This document shows, piece after piece, positions 16,873-25,126 of a stretch of 64,000 nucleotides of DNA; position 1 is the first letter of the stretch, and every line of letters starts with the position of its first letter. Location of the stretch: positions 744,001 through 808,000 of the forward strand of contig NZ_JBHUIO010000005.1 of assembly GCF_042682745.1 (NCBI RefSeq), given 5' to 3'. The position numbers and the translations under genes were made by a program. This stretch comes from Tumebacillus_A lipolyticus (GTDB lineage: Bacteria; Bacillota; Bacilli; Tumebacillales; Tumebacillaceae). Under the pieces are notes generated by a model, which worked only from the letters and a program-made list of their open reading frames with translations, ran no database searches and was not told where the DNA came from.

Positions 16873-17643
16873 TTACTTGAACAGCATTTTCAATCCGGAG
16901 AGACAGATCATCAAAAACAGGCAGGAGCGAACGGCCAGCTCCGGAATTTTGAGCGACATGCGGCTGCCGATCAGGATGCCGGGAATCGAACCGATCAGCA
17001 GATTGCCGACCATCGTGAGGTTGACATTGCCGATCGCAAAATGGGCGATTCCCGCCACCCCGGTCACCAGCACAGCTTGCACGATGTCGGTGCCGACCAG
17101 CCTTGAGGCGGCGACCGGGTAGATCATCAGCAGGACGGCCATGAACAGCGTGCCGGAGCCGACAGAGGTCAGCCCGACGATGAAGCCGCCGACCAAGCCC
17201 AGCGCGATCATCTTCCGCTTGTCTGGCTTGATCGGCTCGGGCGCCTCCTGCTCGCGCTTGCCTGTGCGAAACATCCGAACGATCATCACAGCTGCGATCA
17301 GCAGATAGGTCAGGCCGAGCAGGCGGCCAACGATCCCTTCTACGCTTTCGATGTAGAGCGTCTGCAGGTAGAGGATCGCCATCGAGCCGAGCAGCGCACC
17401 GGGCAGGCTGCCGATCGAAAGCAGTTTGACCACCTGCCAATCGACCGTCTTCTGCCGCCAGTGCTGCCAACCGCCAAACAGTTTGGTGATCGATGCGTAG
17501 AGCAGATCGGTGCCCACCGCGACGGTCGGCGCGACACCGAAGAGAAAGATCATCATCGGCGTCATCACCAGCCCGCCGCCCATACCGGTCATTCCGATCA
17601 GCAATCCGACGACAAAACCGCCTAACGAAACTTCCAAATCCAT
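16873..17643 (-). CDS. TauE/SafE-family permease, probable sulfate/sulfite transporter
   Basis: A 256-aa membrane protein with seven to eight hydrophobic segments and the paired TauE/SafE repeats, each opening with a Gly-rich helix (VVGLLIGMTGMGGGLV near 11-26; LVGGFIVGLTSVGSGT in the second half). The family moves sulfur-containing anions. Lying between cysH and sat it is probably the sulfate uptake (or sulfite export) component. The ATG at 17643 follows GGAGGGTAAG. The spacing to sat (20 bp) and cysH (84 bp) indicates one operon. Direction and substrate are inferences from context only. Confidence 0.85.
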   Translation of the reverse strand: MDLEVSLGGFVVGLLIGMTGMGGGLVMTPMMIFLFGVAPTVAVGTDLLYASITKLFGGWQHWRQKTVDWQVVKLLSIGSLPGALLGSMAILYLQTLYIESVEGIVGRLLGLTYLLIAAVMIVRMFRTGKREQEAPEPIKPDKRKMIALGLVGGFIVGLTSVGSGTLFMAVLLMIYPVAASRLVGTDIVQAVLVTGVAGIAHFAIGNVNLTMVGNLLIGSIPGILIGSRMSLKIPELAVRSCLFLMICLSGLKMLFK

Positions 17644-17727
17644 CTGCCTTACCCTCCTGTCGCATGGCGAAGCGCGCGGATGTCGATCGAATGACAGAGC
17701 GAGCTGTCGAACAGGCTCGACGACCGC

Positions 17728-18429
17728 CTATTGGTGCAAGCCGCACTCCGTCTTCTCATGGTTGGCCCAGCGGCCCGCCCGCGGATCTTCCCCCGGCTTG
17801 ACCGCGCGGGTGCAAGGGATGCATCCGATCGATGGAAACCCTTGGTCATGAAGTTTGTTATAGGGCACTTCGTGTTGGACGATGTAATCCCAGACCTGCT
17901 TTTCTGTCCAGAGCGCGATCGGGTTGAACTTGACCAGGTTGAATTTGGTGTCGAGTTCGACGACGCCCGCATCGGCGCGGGTCGGCGATTGCTCGCGGCG
18001 AATGCCGGTGATCCACGCGTCCAACTCGCTCAGCGCGCGCTTTAGCGGCTCGACCTTGCGGATGCCGCAGCAGCCGTTCGGGTCGCTCGCCCACAGCTGA
18101 TCTCCTCGCTGCTCCGCCTGCTCGTCGAGCGTGAGCAGCGGCGTGTATTTGATCAGGTTGGGGCTGTACTTCTCCACGATGCGGTTCTTCACCTCATGCG
18201 TCTCCGGGAAGAGCAGGTTGGTGTCGAGGTAAAACACTTTCGCCTGCGGGTTGACCTTGACGATCATGTCGACAAGCGCCACATCTTCCGCCCCGAAACT
18301 GCAAGCGAACGCAATATTTTCAACGGTGGAAAACGCCAATTCTAAAATTTCTTCCGGGGTTTTATTCAGGTACTCCTCATTGAAGCGTACGACCTCTTCT
18401 GCTGACAAAACGAACGGCTTCGTGCTCAT
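17728..18429 (-). CDS. cysH: Assimilatory adenylylsulfate (APS) reductase, CysH family
   Basis: CysH reduces APS (or PAPS) to sulfite. The 233-aa protein has the PP-loop-type N-terminal fold (CSFGAEDVALVDM near 43-55) and the catalytic C-terminal ECGLH (C229). Two cysteine pairs, C120-C121 and C203-C206, ligate the [4Fe-4S] cluster that marks APS-using enzymes. The absence of an APS kinase gene in the operon agrees with APS as substrate. The ATG at 18429 follows GAAGGAGAG. It is the first gene of the operon, behind a palindromic operator-like sequence. Confidence 0.95.
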   Translation of the reverse strand: MSTKPFVLSAEEVVRFNEEYLNKTPEEILELAFSTVENIAFACSFGAEDVALVDMIVKVNPQAKVFYLDTNLLFPETHEVKNRIVEKYSPNLIKYTPLLTLDEQAEQRGDQLWASDPNGCCGIRKVEPLKRALSELDAWITGIRREQSPTRADAGVVELDTKFNLVKFNPIALWTEKQVWDYIVQHEVPYNKLHDQGFPSIGCIPCTRAVKPGEDPRAGRWANHEKTECGLHQ

Positions 18430-18467
18430 CCTCTACACTCTCCTTCTGTCCGATCCGGCCGATTACA

Positions 18468-18492
18468 AATCCTTATGATCAAAATAAGGATT
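18468..18492. promoter_or_regulatory. Operator-like inverted repeat upstream of cysH
   Basis: Perfect 9-bp arms AATCCTTAT and ATAAGGATT flank a 7-nt spacer, followed by CCTTAT, a partial third half-site. It lies 39 bp before the cysH start, so a repressor or activator of the sulfur operon could bind. The regulator is not identified. The rest of 18493-18683 shows no gene and no recognisable SAM or T-box leader. Confidence 0.55.
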
Positions 18493-18683
18493 CCTTATGC
18501 AAGAGACCCGAAATGCCCCTCTCCCACCACGACATGGCGGCAAGCGCCCACCCCAATCCTGTTTTAACATATACAGGACAAAGGAGAAGGGTTCCCAATT
18601 CGGGCAATCGCCTAATTCATACTTTACGAATCGGATTACCTGTATTTATTAGGAAGTATACGCTCTTCTTTTGCGATTCGTCA

Positions 18684-18710
18684 ACAAAAAAAGCACCCAT
18701 TCCGGGTGCT
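18684..18710 (-). terminator. Terminator after arginase gene
   Basis: AGCACCC (18692-18698) and GGGTGCT (18704-18710) form a stem followed on the minus strand by seven T. The shorter TTTT on plus allows weak bidirectional use. Confidence 0.85.
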
Positions 18711-18726
18711 TTTCTAGTGATACCGC

Positions 18727-19626
18727 TTACATCGTCGATTCGCCGAGCAGCGAGCAGACGAGATCGACCGCTGTGCGTGCCGTTTTGTTCTGTTCATCGA
18801 GGATCGGATTGACTTCCACCAGATCGCAGGAGACGACCTTGTCCGACTGGAAGAGCATCTCCATCGCCAAGTGACCTTCTCGATAGGTGACGCCGCCGAG
18901 CACCGGCGTGCCGACGCCAGGCGCCATGTCCGGGTCGATCGAGTCGAGGTCGAGCGACAGGTGAATCCCGTCCGTGCCGGCCGACGCGATGCGAATCGCT
19001 TCCTCCATCACCTTCGCGATACCCAGCTTGTCGATCTCATGCATGGTGAAGCAGGTGATGTTGTGCGCTCTGATCAGTTCGCGCTCCTCAGGATCGATCG
19101 AGCGCGCGCCGACGATCACCACATTTTCCGGCTTCAGCTTCGGCGCGTAGCCGCCGATGTTGACCAGCGTCTCGTTGCCGATGCCGATGCAGCAGGCCAG
19201 CGGCATGCCATGAATGTTGCCCGACGGGGTGGTGTCCTCTGTGTTCATATCTCCGTGCGCATCGAACCAGATCACGCCGAGCTTCTTCACATGTTGCGCC
19301 ACGCCCGCGATCGAGCCGATCGCAATCGAATGATCACCGCCCAAGATGATCGGAAAGTGACCATCTGCCATCACGTCTGCCACCTTGGCGGCCAGATCTT
19401 CAGATACTCGCGTCACCTCGGGCAGATACTTTAGCTTCTGATTGTCAATATCGTGCGTCTCTGCGGTCGGCACATTGATGTTGCCTTGGTCATTGACGGT
19501 CAGACCGAGCCGTTCGATGCGCTCCTTCAAGCTCGCATAGCGAATCGCGTACGGCCCCATGTCAACGCCGCGACGGCCTTGTCCCAAGTCCATCGGCACG
19601 CCGATGACGCTCACAGTCTTTTTCAT
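18727..19626 (-). CDS. rocF: Arginase
   Basis: Arginase hydrolyses arginine to ornithine and urea using a binuclear manganese centre. The 299-aa protein contains all three metal motifs: GGDHS (96-100), DAHGD (122-126) and the SLDLDSIDPD stretch near 225-234, then GVTYREGH. The ATG at 19626 follows AAGGAGGAC. It is a single gene with its own terminator; the roc regulon partners are not in view. Agmatinase is less likely because length and the GxGTPVxGG segment fit arginase. Confidence 0.95.
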   Translation of the reverse strand: MKKTVSVIGVPMDLGQGRRGVDMGPYAIRYASLKERIERLGLTVNDQGNINVPTAETHDIDNQKLKYLPEVTRVSEDLAAKVADVMADGHFPIILGGDHSIAIGSIAGVAQHVKKLGVIWFDAHGDMNTEDTTPSGNIHGMPLACCIGIGNETLVNIGGYAPKLKPENVVIVGARSIDPEERELIRAHNITCFTMHEIDKLGIAKVMEEAIRIASAGTDGIHLSLDLDSIDPDMAPGVGTPVLGGVTYREGHLAMEMLFQSDKVVSCDLVEVNPILDEQNKTARTAVDLVCSLLGESTM

Positions 19627-19658
19627 CGCACTGGGTCCTCCTTCTATCGTAACTCTTG

Positions 19659-22190
19659 CTATCGTTGTTCAGCTCTTAGGATGTCCGCTTTTATCATACC
19701 ATATTTTTCTTGACTTAAATCGACGATCCTCGCAGTACCCGCCCCTCGTTCTGAGAAGCGCGACACCTCCTGTTCGCGGCAGGTGAACAGAAAGATCTGT
19801 CTGGATGCCGCCTCGTGCAGCAGCACGTCACAGACTTCTCCCAGCCGCCCATCATCGTAGCGGCGAAACGGCTCGTCGAGCAACAGCGGCAGCTTTTCGC
19901 CGCCCGGGATCATCCAGCCGGACAGCGATAGCCCGAGCGCGAAGGTGATCTGATCCATCGTCCCGGACGACAGGGAGGATAGCTCGACCGTATAGCCGGT
20001 GTCGGGCGATGTGGTCGTGATCGCCTCCTCCCGATCGAGATATACTTGGCGATAGCGCCCCGCCGTGATCCGCTCGGTCACCTCTGACAGCGAATCGGCA
20101 AAGCGAGGCGCGATCTCCTGATAGAGCTCCTCTTTGACTTCCTCCCAGATCTCCTGCGCCAAAAGCAGCGCTGCTCGCTCCTCGCCGATCTGTGCCACTT
20201 CTCCATTTGCTCGCTCCAGCTCCAGCAGCAGGTCGGCAGATGCGTCGACGCCCTCTTGCAACGTCTGGTAGCGGGTGTTGGCAGCCGTAAAGGATGCGTT
20301 CTGTTGCAGCGCTTCCCGCTCTGCCGATCGCCATGACTCGTAGCCGCTCTCCACCTCCGCTTCGGTCACTTCCCCGCTGGCGAGCGGAGCGGAGGATGCT
20401 GGCGGGAGATCCAGCCCTGCGGCCAGCTCCTGATAGCGCTGCATGCTTTTTTCTAGCGCTTGCAGCTCTAAGTTAAGCGCCGCCCGCTCGCCCTCCCAGA
20501 CGGACGCTTGCTCCTGGCGGCGGCGCGATGCTTGAAAGTCTGCCTCCCACGCTTCCATCTCGCTGCGCACCTCGTCTGGATCGAGGGCGAGCGTCAGATC
20601 TTCGTCCCTGCCGATCAGCCTGAGCAGGCGGCGGGCGACCCGATCGCGCTCCGAGCTCGCCCGACTGCTCTCCCCTTCCAGCCACTGAAACTGCTTTTGA
20701 TAGAGCGACGCGTGCTGGCGAGCGTTCGCCAGCACGCCCCACTTCTGGCGATATTGCCGCGGCGTGTCAACGCCAAACTCGGCGAGCAGCTGTTGCAGCT
20801 CCGCCTCCAGCCGCTCTTGCTCGGCGACCAGCGCCGCTCGCTCCCTCTCCTCCTGTCCGACCGCACGCTCCCAGTCGGCGATCTCCGCCTTGCGCAGCTG
20901 TACGGCGCGGTACGACATCGCCGCTAGCGCCAAGGGGATCAGCGACAGCCCGCTCAGATAGAAGCTCCAAAAGCTGAGCAACAGCGTCAGCGGGGTGGCG
21001 ATGATGCTGAGCAGCAGGTTGCGCTTTGCGGTCGCAAGCTGTGCGCGCACGCTTTGCAGGTCGGACTCATCCACCGCAGGAGCCGCTTGCTCCGTCTGTT
21101 GCTCATACCATTCCAGCCGGTTGGCCGTCTGCTCCATCCGCGCGAGCTTGCCCTCCTCCATCCCCGCGTGCTGGGCGGTGTAGGAGATCGCGCTCTCCGA
21201 CTCCTCGCGAAGCAGTTGCAAGCGCTTGTGATAGGAGTCGCACTCCTGCTTGACGCTCATCAAGCGCAGAAAATCCTGTTGCACATCGCGGTACAGCTCA
21301 TCCGTCGCTTCGGTCGCCTGATGTTCCGCACTGTCTGTCAAAGCGGTCGCAAGCTGGGCAAGCCTTCTGGCGATCTGCCCGCGCCTCGCCGCCTGCAAGC
21401 TGAGATAGCCGGACAGCTTCTCGGCAAACGCCTCCCGCAAGCTCGCCTCCTCTGCGACTGCCGCCTGCCACTTCGCCCCCGCCTCCTCTGCGGTCTGGCG
21501 AGCATCCCGCTGCGCTCGCTCCCGCTCCAGCGCTTCTTGATACGCTTTGCGCAGCTCCTCACGCCCTTTGAGGGCAAGGCCGAACGGCTTGCTCGTCGCC
21601 CGCTCGGTGCCGATTGCCTCAATGCGCTTGCCGATCGCCTCCCCCGCCTCGCGGATGCGCGACTGCTCCGGGACGATCAGCTCTTGCCCGCTCCCCCCTT
21701 GGGAGTGGCGGGCGCTGTCCCGCAGCCAGGACGCTCGCTCTCGCTCCTCCACCGGGCCGACGCAGAGCGCGTTGACAAACAGCTCGCGGTCTGCGCCGAT
21801 CAGCTCCTTGGCAAACGCGACCTCCTTGTTCGCATCGACCGCAAAGCGCTTGGTCACCTCTTCGCCCGTGTCTTGACGATACACCCGCACCCACTCGTCC
21901 TCGCGGCGCAAGGAGCGCTCGATGCGGTAGGGCACGCCATCCTGTTCGACCCAGAGGATGCCCCCGTAGGCGCTCCCTTGCCACGGACGATATTTCGTCT
22001 CCTCATCCAGATAGACCGCCCGCTTGCGACCTGGCTTTTTCATGCCGTAGAGCATGGCGAGCAAAAACTGCTGCAAAGTCGATTTGCCCGCCTCGTTTTG
22101 CCCGTAGACGATGTTCATCCCTTCGTCAAACTCAAAGGTCACACCGCTGTAGCGTCCAAATCCATCGATCTGCGCACGCACAATTTTCAT
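19659..22190 (-). CDS. yhaN: YhaN-type AAA/SMC-like ATPase, membrane-associated
   Basis: An 843-aa SbcC/Rad50-like ATPase. The N-terminal Walker A is GQNEAGKST (30-38). Long Glu/Ala/Arg-rich coiled-coil arms follow, interrupted by a hydrophobic hairpin near 395-430 (LLLSIIATPLTLLLSFW.. then LIPLALAAMSY). The ABC-type signature LSSGTMDQ and Walker B LPLLLDEPF close the head domain at the C-terminus. The membrane hairpin and pairing with a YhaO-type phosphoesterase identify YhaN rather than SbcC. It overlaps yhaO by 4 bp (ATGA). B. subtilis YhaN is somewhat longer. The likely role is DNA-end processing or repair; direct evidence is limited. Confidence 0.85.
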   Translation of the reverse strand: MKIVRAQIDGFGRYSGVTFEFDEGMNIVYGQNEAGKSTLQQFLLAMLYGMKKPGRKRAVYLDEETKYRPWQGSAYGGILWVEQDGVPYRIERSLRREDEWVRVYRQDTGEEVTKRFAVDANKEVAFAKELIGADRELFVNALCVGPVEERERASWLRDSARHSQGGSGQELIVPEQSRIREAGEAIGKRIEAIGTERATSKPFGLALKGREELRKAYQEALERERAQRDARQTAEEAGAKWQAAVAEEASLREAFAEKLSGYLSLQAARRGQIARRLAQLATALTDSAEHQATEATDELYRDVQQDFLRLMSVKQECDSYHKRLQLLREESESAISYTAQHAGMEEGKLARMEQTANRLEWYEQQTEQAAPAVDESDLQSVRAQLATAKRNLLLSIIATPLTLLLSFWSFYLSGLSLIPLALAAMSYRAVQLRKAEIADWERAVGQEERERAALVAEQERLEAELQQLLAEFGVDTPRQYRQKWGVLANARQHASLYQKQFQWLEGESSRASSERDRVARRLLRLIGRDEDLTLALDPDEVRSEMEAWEADFQASRRRQEQASVWEGERAALNLELQALEKSMQRYQELAAGLDLPPASSAPLASGEVTEAEVESGYESWRSAEREALQQNASFTAANTRYQTLQEGVDASADLLLELERANGEVAQIGEERAALLLAQEIWEEVKEELYQEIAPRFADSLSEVTERITAGRYRQVYLDREEAITTTSPDTGYTVELSSLSSGTMDQITFALGLSLSGWMIPGGEKLPLLLDEPFRRYDDGRLGEVCDVLLHEAASRQIFLFTCREQEVSRFSERGAGTARIVDLSQEKYGMIKADILRAEQR

Positions 22191-23320
22191 GTGTTCACCA
22201 CCTTGCCTCGCTCATAGGCGAGCAGGCCGAGCTGCAGCGCCCGCTCCAAGAGGCGGCGCTTGTCTGCGTCCGTCTCGTTTTCCAGCCGTTTGCGCAGCTT
22301 GGCCACATATCGTCCCTGTGCCGAATGGGCAGCATATGCGCCGCCGTCGATGTCCGGATGGGTGCCATCGACCACCCGCAGATGAAAGGCGAGATGCTGA
22401 AGGCGATCGAGCAGGTCTTCCCGATCGAGCAGAAAGCTCGGCTCCACACCGCCGAGCAGCGTCACCTCCAGCAGATCGCGGCCTTTCGACGCCTCTGGCA
22501 CCGCCCGCTCGACCGCCGCTGCGATCTCCTGCAGCGACGTCGCACCTCCCACCTCGACGTCCAGCTTCTGATAGGCGCGCTGGGCGAGCGGCAGCCATTC
22601 GGCGCGCGCTCCCCCGCTGGTCACCTCCAGCAAGAACGCGCCGTGCTCCCCCTGCTCGTCATACCCGAGCGGCTCCAAAGAGCCTGCATAGGCTGCCTGC
22701 ATCAGCCCGGCCGCATCGAGCAGCACGTTCGGCTGATGATAATGTCCGAACGCCGCATAGTCTGCTCCGATCGCGCGCACCTCTGCTGCTGTGATCGGCA
22801 GATAGGGCGTGCCTTCCGGTGCGTCGAACGAACCGTGCACGATCACGATGTGCAACCTTCCATCCTTCGGCACGCGATAGTCGCGATACGGATTGTCGCG
22901 CAACCAGCGGCCCGCATAGCCCACACCGTGCACCGTCAGATTCCATTCGGCAAACGAGATCGCCCCCACCTCAGGGCCAAAAATATGTACGTTCTCCGGC
23001 CACTCCCCGAAAAAATAGGGGCTGCCCGGCTGTAGACTGTCATGGTTGCCCGGCGTGATCAAGACGGGGCGCTTGAGCGCGGCCAGCTGTTGGCGCACCT
23101 CTGCCACCTCCGCCTCGGTCACCCAATCCGCCTCGAACAGATCGCCGGTGAGCAGCAGGATCTCCGCCTGCCGTTCGACGACCGCTTGGCACAGACGGCG
23201 AAACGTGCCAAGCAACTCGCGCCTTCTTCGGCGCGCCTTTTCCACCGGAAACCCGCTGCCAGAAAAGGGCGTTCCCAGATGCAGATCGCCCGCTTGCATG
23301 ACCCGGACCACATTGCGCAT
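22187..23320 (-). CDS. yhaO: YhaO-type DNA-repair metallophosphoesterase (SbcD/Mre11-like)
   Basis: A 377-aa calcineurin-type phosphoesterase with the ordered metal motifs GDLHLG (near 12), GDLFE (near 59), GNHD (near 92), VHGSFD (near 168) and GHYHQP (near 200). This is the SbcD/Mre11 nuclease pattern. A C-terminal capping segment follows. The ATG at 23320 lies behind GGAGAGGAG. It is translationally coupled to yhaN, so the two probably form a nuclease-ATPase complex. The gene starts divergently from the small plus-strand gene at 23461, sharing a 140-bp spacer. Confidence 0.88.
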   Translation of the reverse strand: MRNVVRVMQAGDLHLGTPFSGSGFPVEKARRRRRELLGTFRRLCQAVVERQAEILLLTGDLFEADWVTEAEVAEVRQQLAALKRPVLITPGNHDSLQPGSPYFFGEWPENVHIFGPEVGAISFAEWNLTVHGVGYAGRWLRDNPYRDYRVPKDGRLHIVIVHGSFDAPEGTPYLPITAAEVRAIGADYAAFGHYHQPNVLLDAAGLMQAAYAGSLEPLGYDEQGEHGAFLLEVTSGGARAEWLPLAQRAYQKLDVEVGGATSLQEIAAAVERAVPEASKGRDLLEVTLLGGVEPSFLLDREDLLDRLQHLAFHLRVVDGTHPDIDGGAYAAHSAQGRYVAKLRKRLENETDADKRRLLERALQLGLLAYERGKVVNT

Positions 23321-23460
23321 CGTCGATGCTCCTCTCCAAAAGTTGCTCTCTATCTATCACTTCTCATTCGAACGTGCGTTTTCCTTTTCACAGAGCTAAT
23401 CGAAGCAAAAATGTGGTAAGATAGAGAAATGATTGGCATTGGAAGAAAGGAAGTGGCAAG

Positions 23461-23757
23461 GTGACAGATTCCAACGATCTGGATCATTTGGAACTGGAGG
23501 AAGAGCCCCTGCACGATGTGGATCTGCTGTTGCTGTCCTGGACGCAGATGGCAGCCATCGAAGTGATCGTGGCAGACGAAGAGGCGATGGAGGCAAAAAC
23601 TGACCTGACCGCACTGTTGATGACCGACTACGGCGTGACAGACATCGCGCTGGTCGAGCGCACATATGAGCATTATGAAGTGTCCTATGTCCAAGGGGGC
23701 GAAGTGAAAGTCGTTCGCTTTGAGACGACCGAAGTCGAAAGCATTTTCGAGATGTAA
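23461..23757 (+). CDS. Small acidic hypothetical protein
   Basis: A 98-aa, strongly acidic protein with no family that I recognise and no membrane segment or signal peptide. The start is a GTG at 23461 with AAGGAAGTGG upstream. Codon use resembles the chromosome, and a second plus-strand gene follows 38 bp later, so both are probably co-transcribed. The fold looks alpha/beta (QMAAIEVIVADEE and YEVSYVQGGEVKVVRF). The position divergent from yhaO may mean shared regulation, but no function can be given. Confidence 0.7.
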   Translation: MTDSNDLDHLELEEEPLHDVDLLLLSWTQMAAIEVIVADEEAMEAKTDLTALLMTDYGVTDIALVERTYEHYEVSYVQGGEVKVVRFETTEVESIFEM

Positions 23758-23795
23758 GTTCGAGAGGTAAGGAAAGAGCACAATGGAGGTGCCTG

Positions 23796-24188
23796 ATGGG
23801 AAGAGGTTTGAAACGGGGGCTGTACATCGGCCTGATCATCACGATGATCGTCGCCATCTACGCATGGATCAGATACACGCCTGACGATTTCGCAAGCTTT
23901 GCGGCGCACTTATCGAATGCACTTTTTCAGATCGGTCTGCTGTTGTTGATCATCGGGGTGGTCATCTTCACCCGCCTGTTCTCCTTCCGCCGACGCTACC
24001 ACCTGCCCGCGATCGTCCCGAAGGGAAAGACGCCCGAAGATCATGCTGAGATGAAGGCGGAAGATGAGGAGCGAAACGAGCGGGACAAGCGAGAGCTGGC
24101 CGAGAAGGGGCGCGATACGACGTTCCTGTTCTCCGCGCTGGTGACGATCGTCATCTCGATCGTGTTGACGATCAATCAGCTGTTTTAA
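23796..24188 (+). CDS. Small membrane protein, DUF3899-like
   Basis: A 130-aa protein with three predicted membrane helices (about 8-26, 40-60 and 109-127) and a highly charged loop (EMKAEDEERNERDKRELAEKGR) between the second and third. The architecture recalls DUF3899 proteins of Bacilli, but I cannot verify the family. The ATG at 23796 follows AATGGAGGTG. It is the second gene of a small plus-strand pair and is followed by a strong bidirectional terminator. No role is known. Confidence 0.7.
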   Translation: MGRGLKRGLYIGLIITMIVAIYAWIRYTPDDFASFAAHLSNALFQIGLLLLIIGVVIFTRLFSFRRRYHLPAIVPKGKTPEDHAEMKAEDEERNERDKRELAEKGRDTTFLFSALVTIVISIVLTINQLF

Positions 24189-24241
24189 AAAGGGGCTGAA
24201 CGGTCCCGTTCAGCGCAACCCGCACTCCGTATCGTTTGAAC

Positions 24242-24288
24242 AAAGCACCCCCAAGCACCACCTGATCGGTGGTCCTTGGGGGTGCTTT
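24242..24288. terminator. Strong nested hairpin, probable bidirectional terminator
   Basis: AAAGCACCCCCAAG (24242-24255) pairs perfectly with CTTGGGGGTGCTTT (24275-24288), with an inner ACCACC/GGTGGT stem. It lies between the convergent small membrane-protein gene and the leg operon. A second perfect hairpin (GCTGAACGG/CCGTTCAGC) lies just upstream near 24195-24214. The rest, to 24445, shows no gene. Confidence 0.65.
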
Positions 24289-24445
24289 GTCTGGTGCGCT
24301 GCCGTTGCTAGGAACGCTAGCTGGGGGGAAGCGCCATTTTCACAGACGGAGGAGCGCTTGTTGCAAAAAATGCTCCTCCCCTTTGCGAAATGCCTTCGCT
24401 TCGAGGACACCATCAGAAGCCCCGATTTGGCAAAGAGCTTTTCGA

Positions 24446-25126
24446 TCAGCGCTTCAGCATCGCCTCCGCCAGATACAGATCGAGTTCAGTGTCGATATCG
24501 AGCGAGCGTTCACCAGGCATGATGTGGGCGACGACGCCCGCGGCGAGAAAGCTTTTCGACCGCTTGAGCCACTCCGTCTCTGCCACATAGACCGCGCCGT
24601 TGAGCGCATAGGCGGGCGGCAGATCTTGGCGGCGAGCGACCTGTTCCGCTTGGATCAGCGGCTCGATGCGATTGTCGGCGCCGAGCGTGTACATCCAGTA
24701 CGGGCTTTTCGCAGGCTCCGTGACGGTGACGCAACAGGGCGCCTTCGCGCGCAACATCTGCTCGATGCACCGATCGATATCCTCCGCCGTGCGCAGCGGC
24801 GAGGTCGGCTGCAGCAGCACCACATACTCGTAGTCGGGCAGTTGCTCAAGCGCGTGCAAGATCGGGTCGATGCCGGGCGTCTCATCGCGAGCCAGAAGCT
24901 CCGGCCGCACGAACGGCACATCTGCTCCCCACGCTTTGGCAACGTCGAGAATCTCCCCGTCCTCCGAGCTTACGATCACCCGGTCGATATGGTCAGACCT
25001 TTTGGCCGCTTCGATCGACCAAGCGAGCAGCGGCTTGCCGGCCAGATCGCGGATGTTTTTGCGCGGCACGCCTTTGGAGCCGCCGCGGGCGGGGATCACC
25101 GCCAGCACCCGTCTAGCTCCGATCAT
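24446..25126 (-). CDS. legF: CMP-nonulosonate (legionaminic acid-type) cytidylyltransferase
   Basis: This NeuA-family enzyme activates a nonulosonic acid with CTP. With the ATG at 25126 (behind CCGAGGTG) the product is 226 aa and begins IGARRVLAVIPARGGSKGVPRKNI, the CTP-binding signature. Further conserved parts are VVLLQPTSPLR and the C-terminal SLDIDTELDLYLAE metal-binding region. The start lies 14 bp inside the end of the preceding ptmE-like gene. It is the last gene of the six-gene cluster. Legionaminate rather than sialate is inferred from the accompanying ptmE/legB/legC-type genes. Confidence 0.88.
   Translation of the reverse strand: MIGARRVLAVIPARGGSKGVPRKNIRDLAGKPLLAWSIEAAKRSDHIDRVIVSSEDGEILDVAKAWGADVPFVRPELLARDETPGIDPILHALEQLPDYEYVVLLQPTSPLRTAEDIDRCIEQMLRAKAPCCVTVTEPAKSPYWMYTLGADNRIEPLIQAEQVARRQDLPPAYALNGAVYVAETEWLKRSKSFLAAGVVAHIMPGERSLDIDTELDLYLAEAMLKR

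Noticed and set aside
15674..17746. Extended sat frame reading through the permease gene
   Set aside because: The upstream part is an out-of-frame shadow of the permease; the Shine-Dalgarno-supported start gives a normal-length Sat.
18430..18683. SAM riboswitch or T-box before cysH
   Set aside because: The conserved S-box core and T-box sequence were not found; only the palindromic operator and the arginase terminator are seen.
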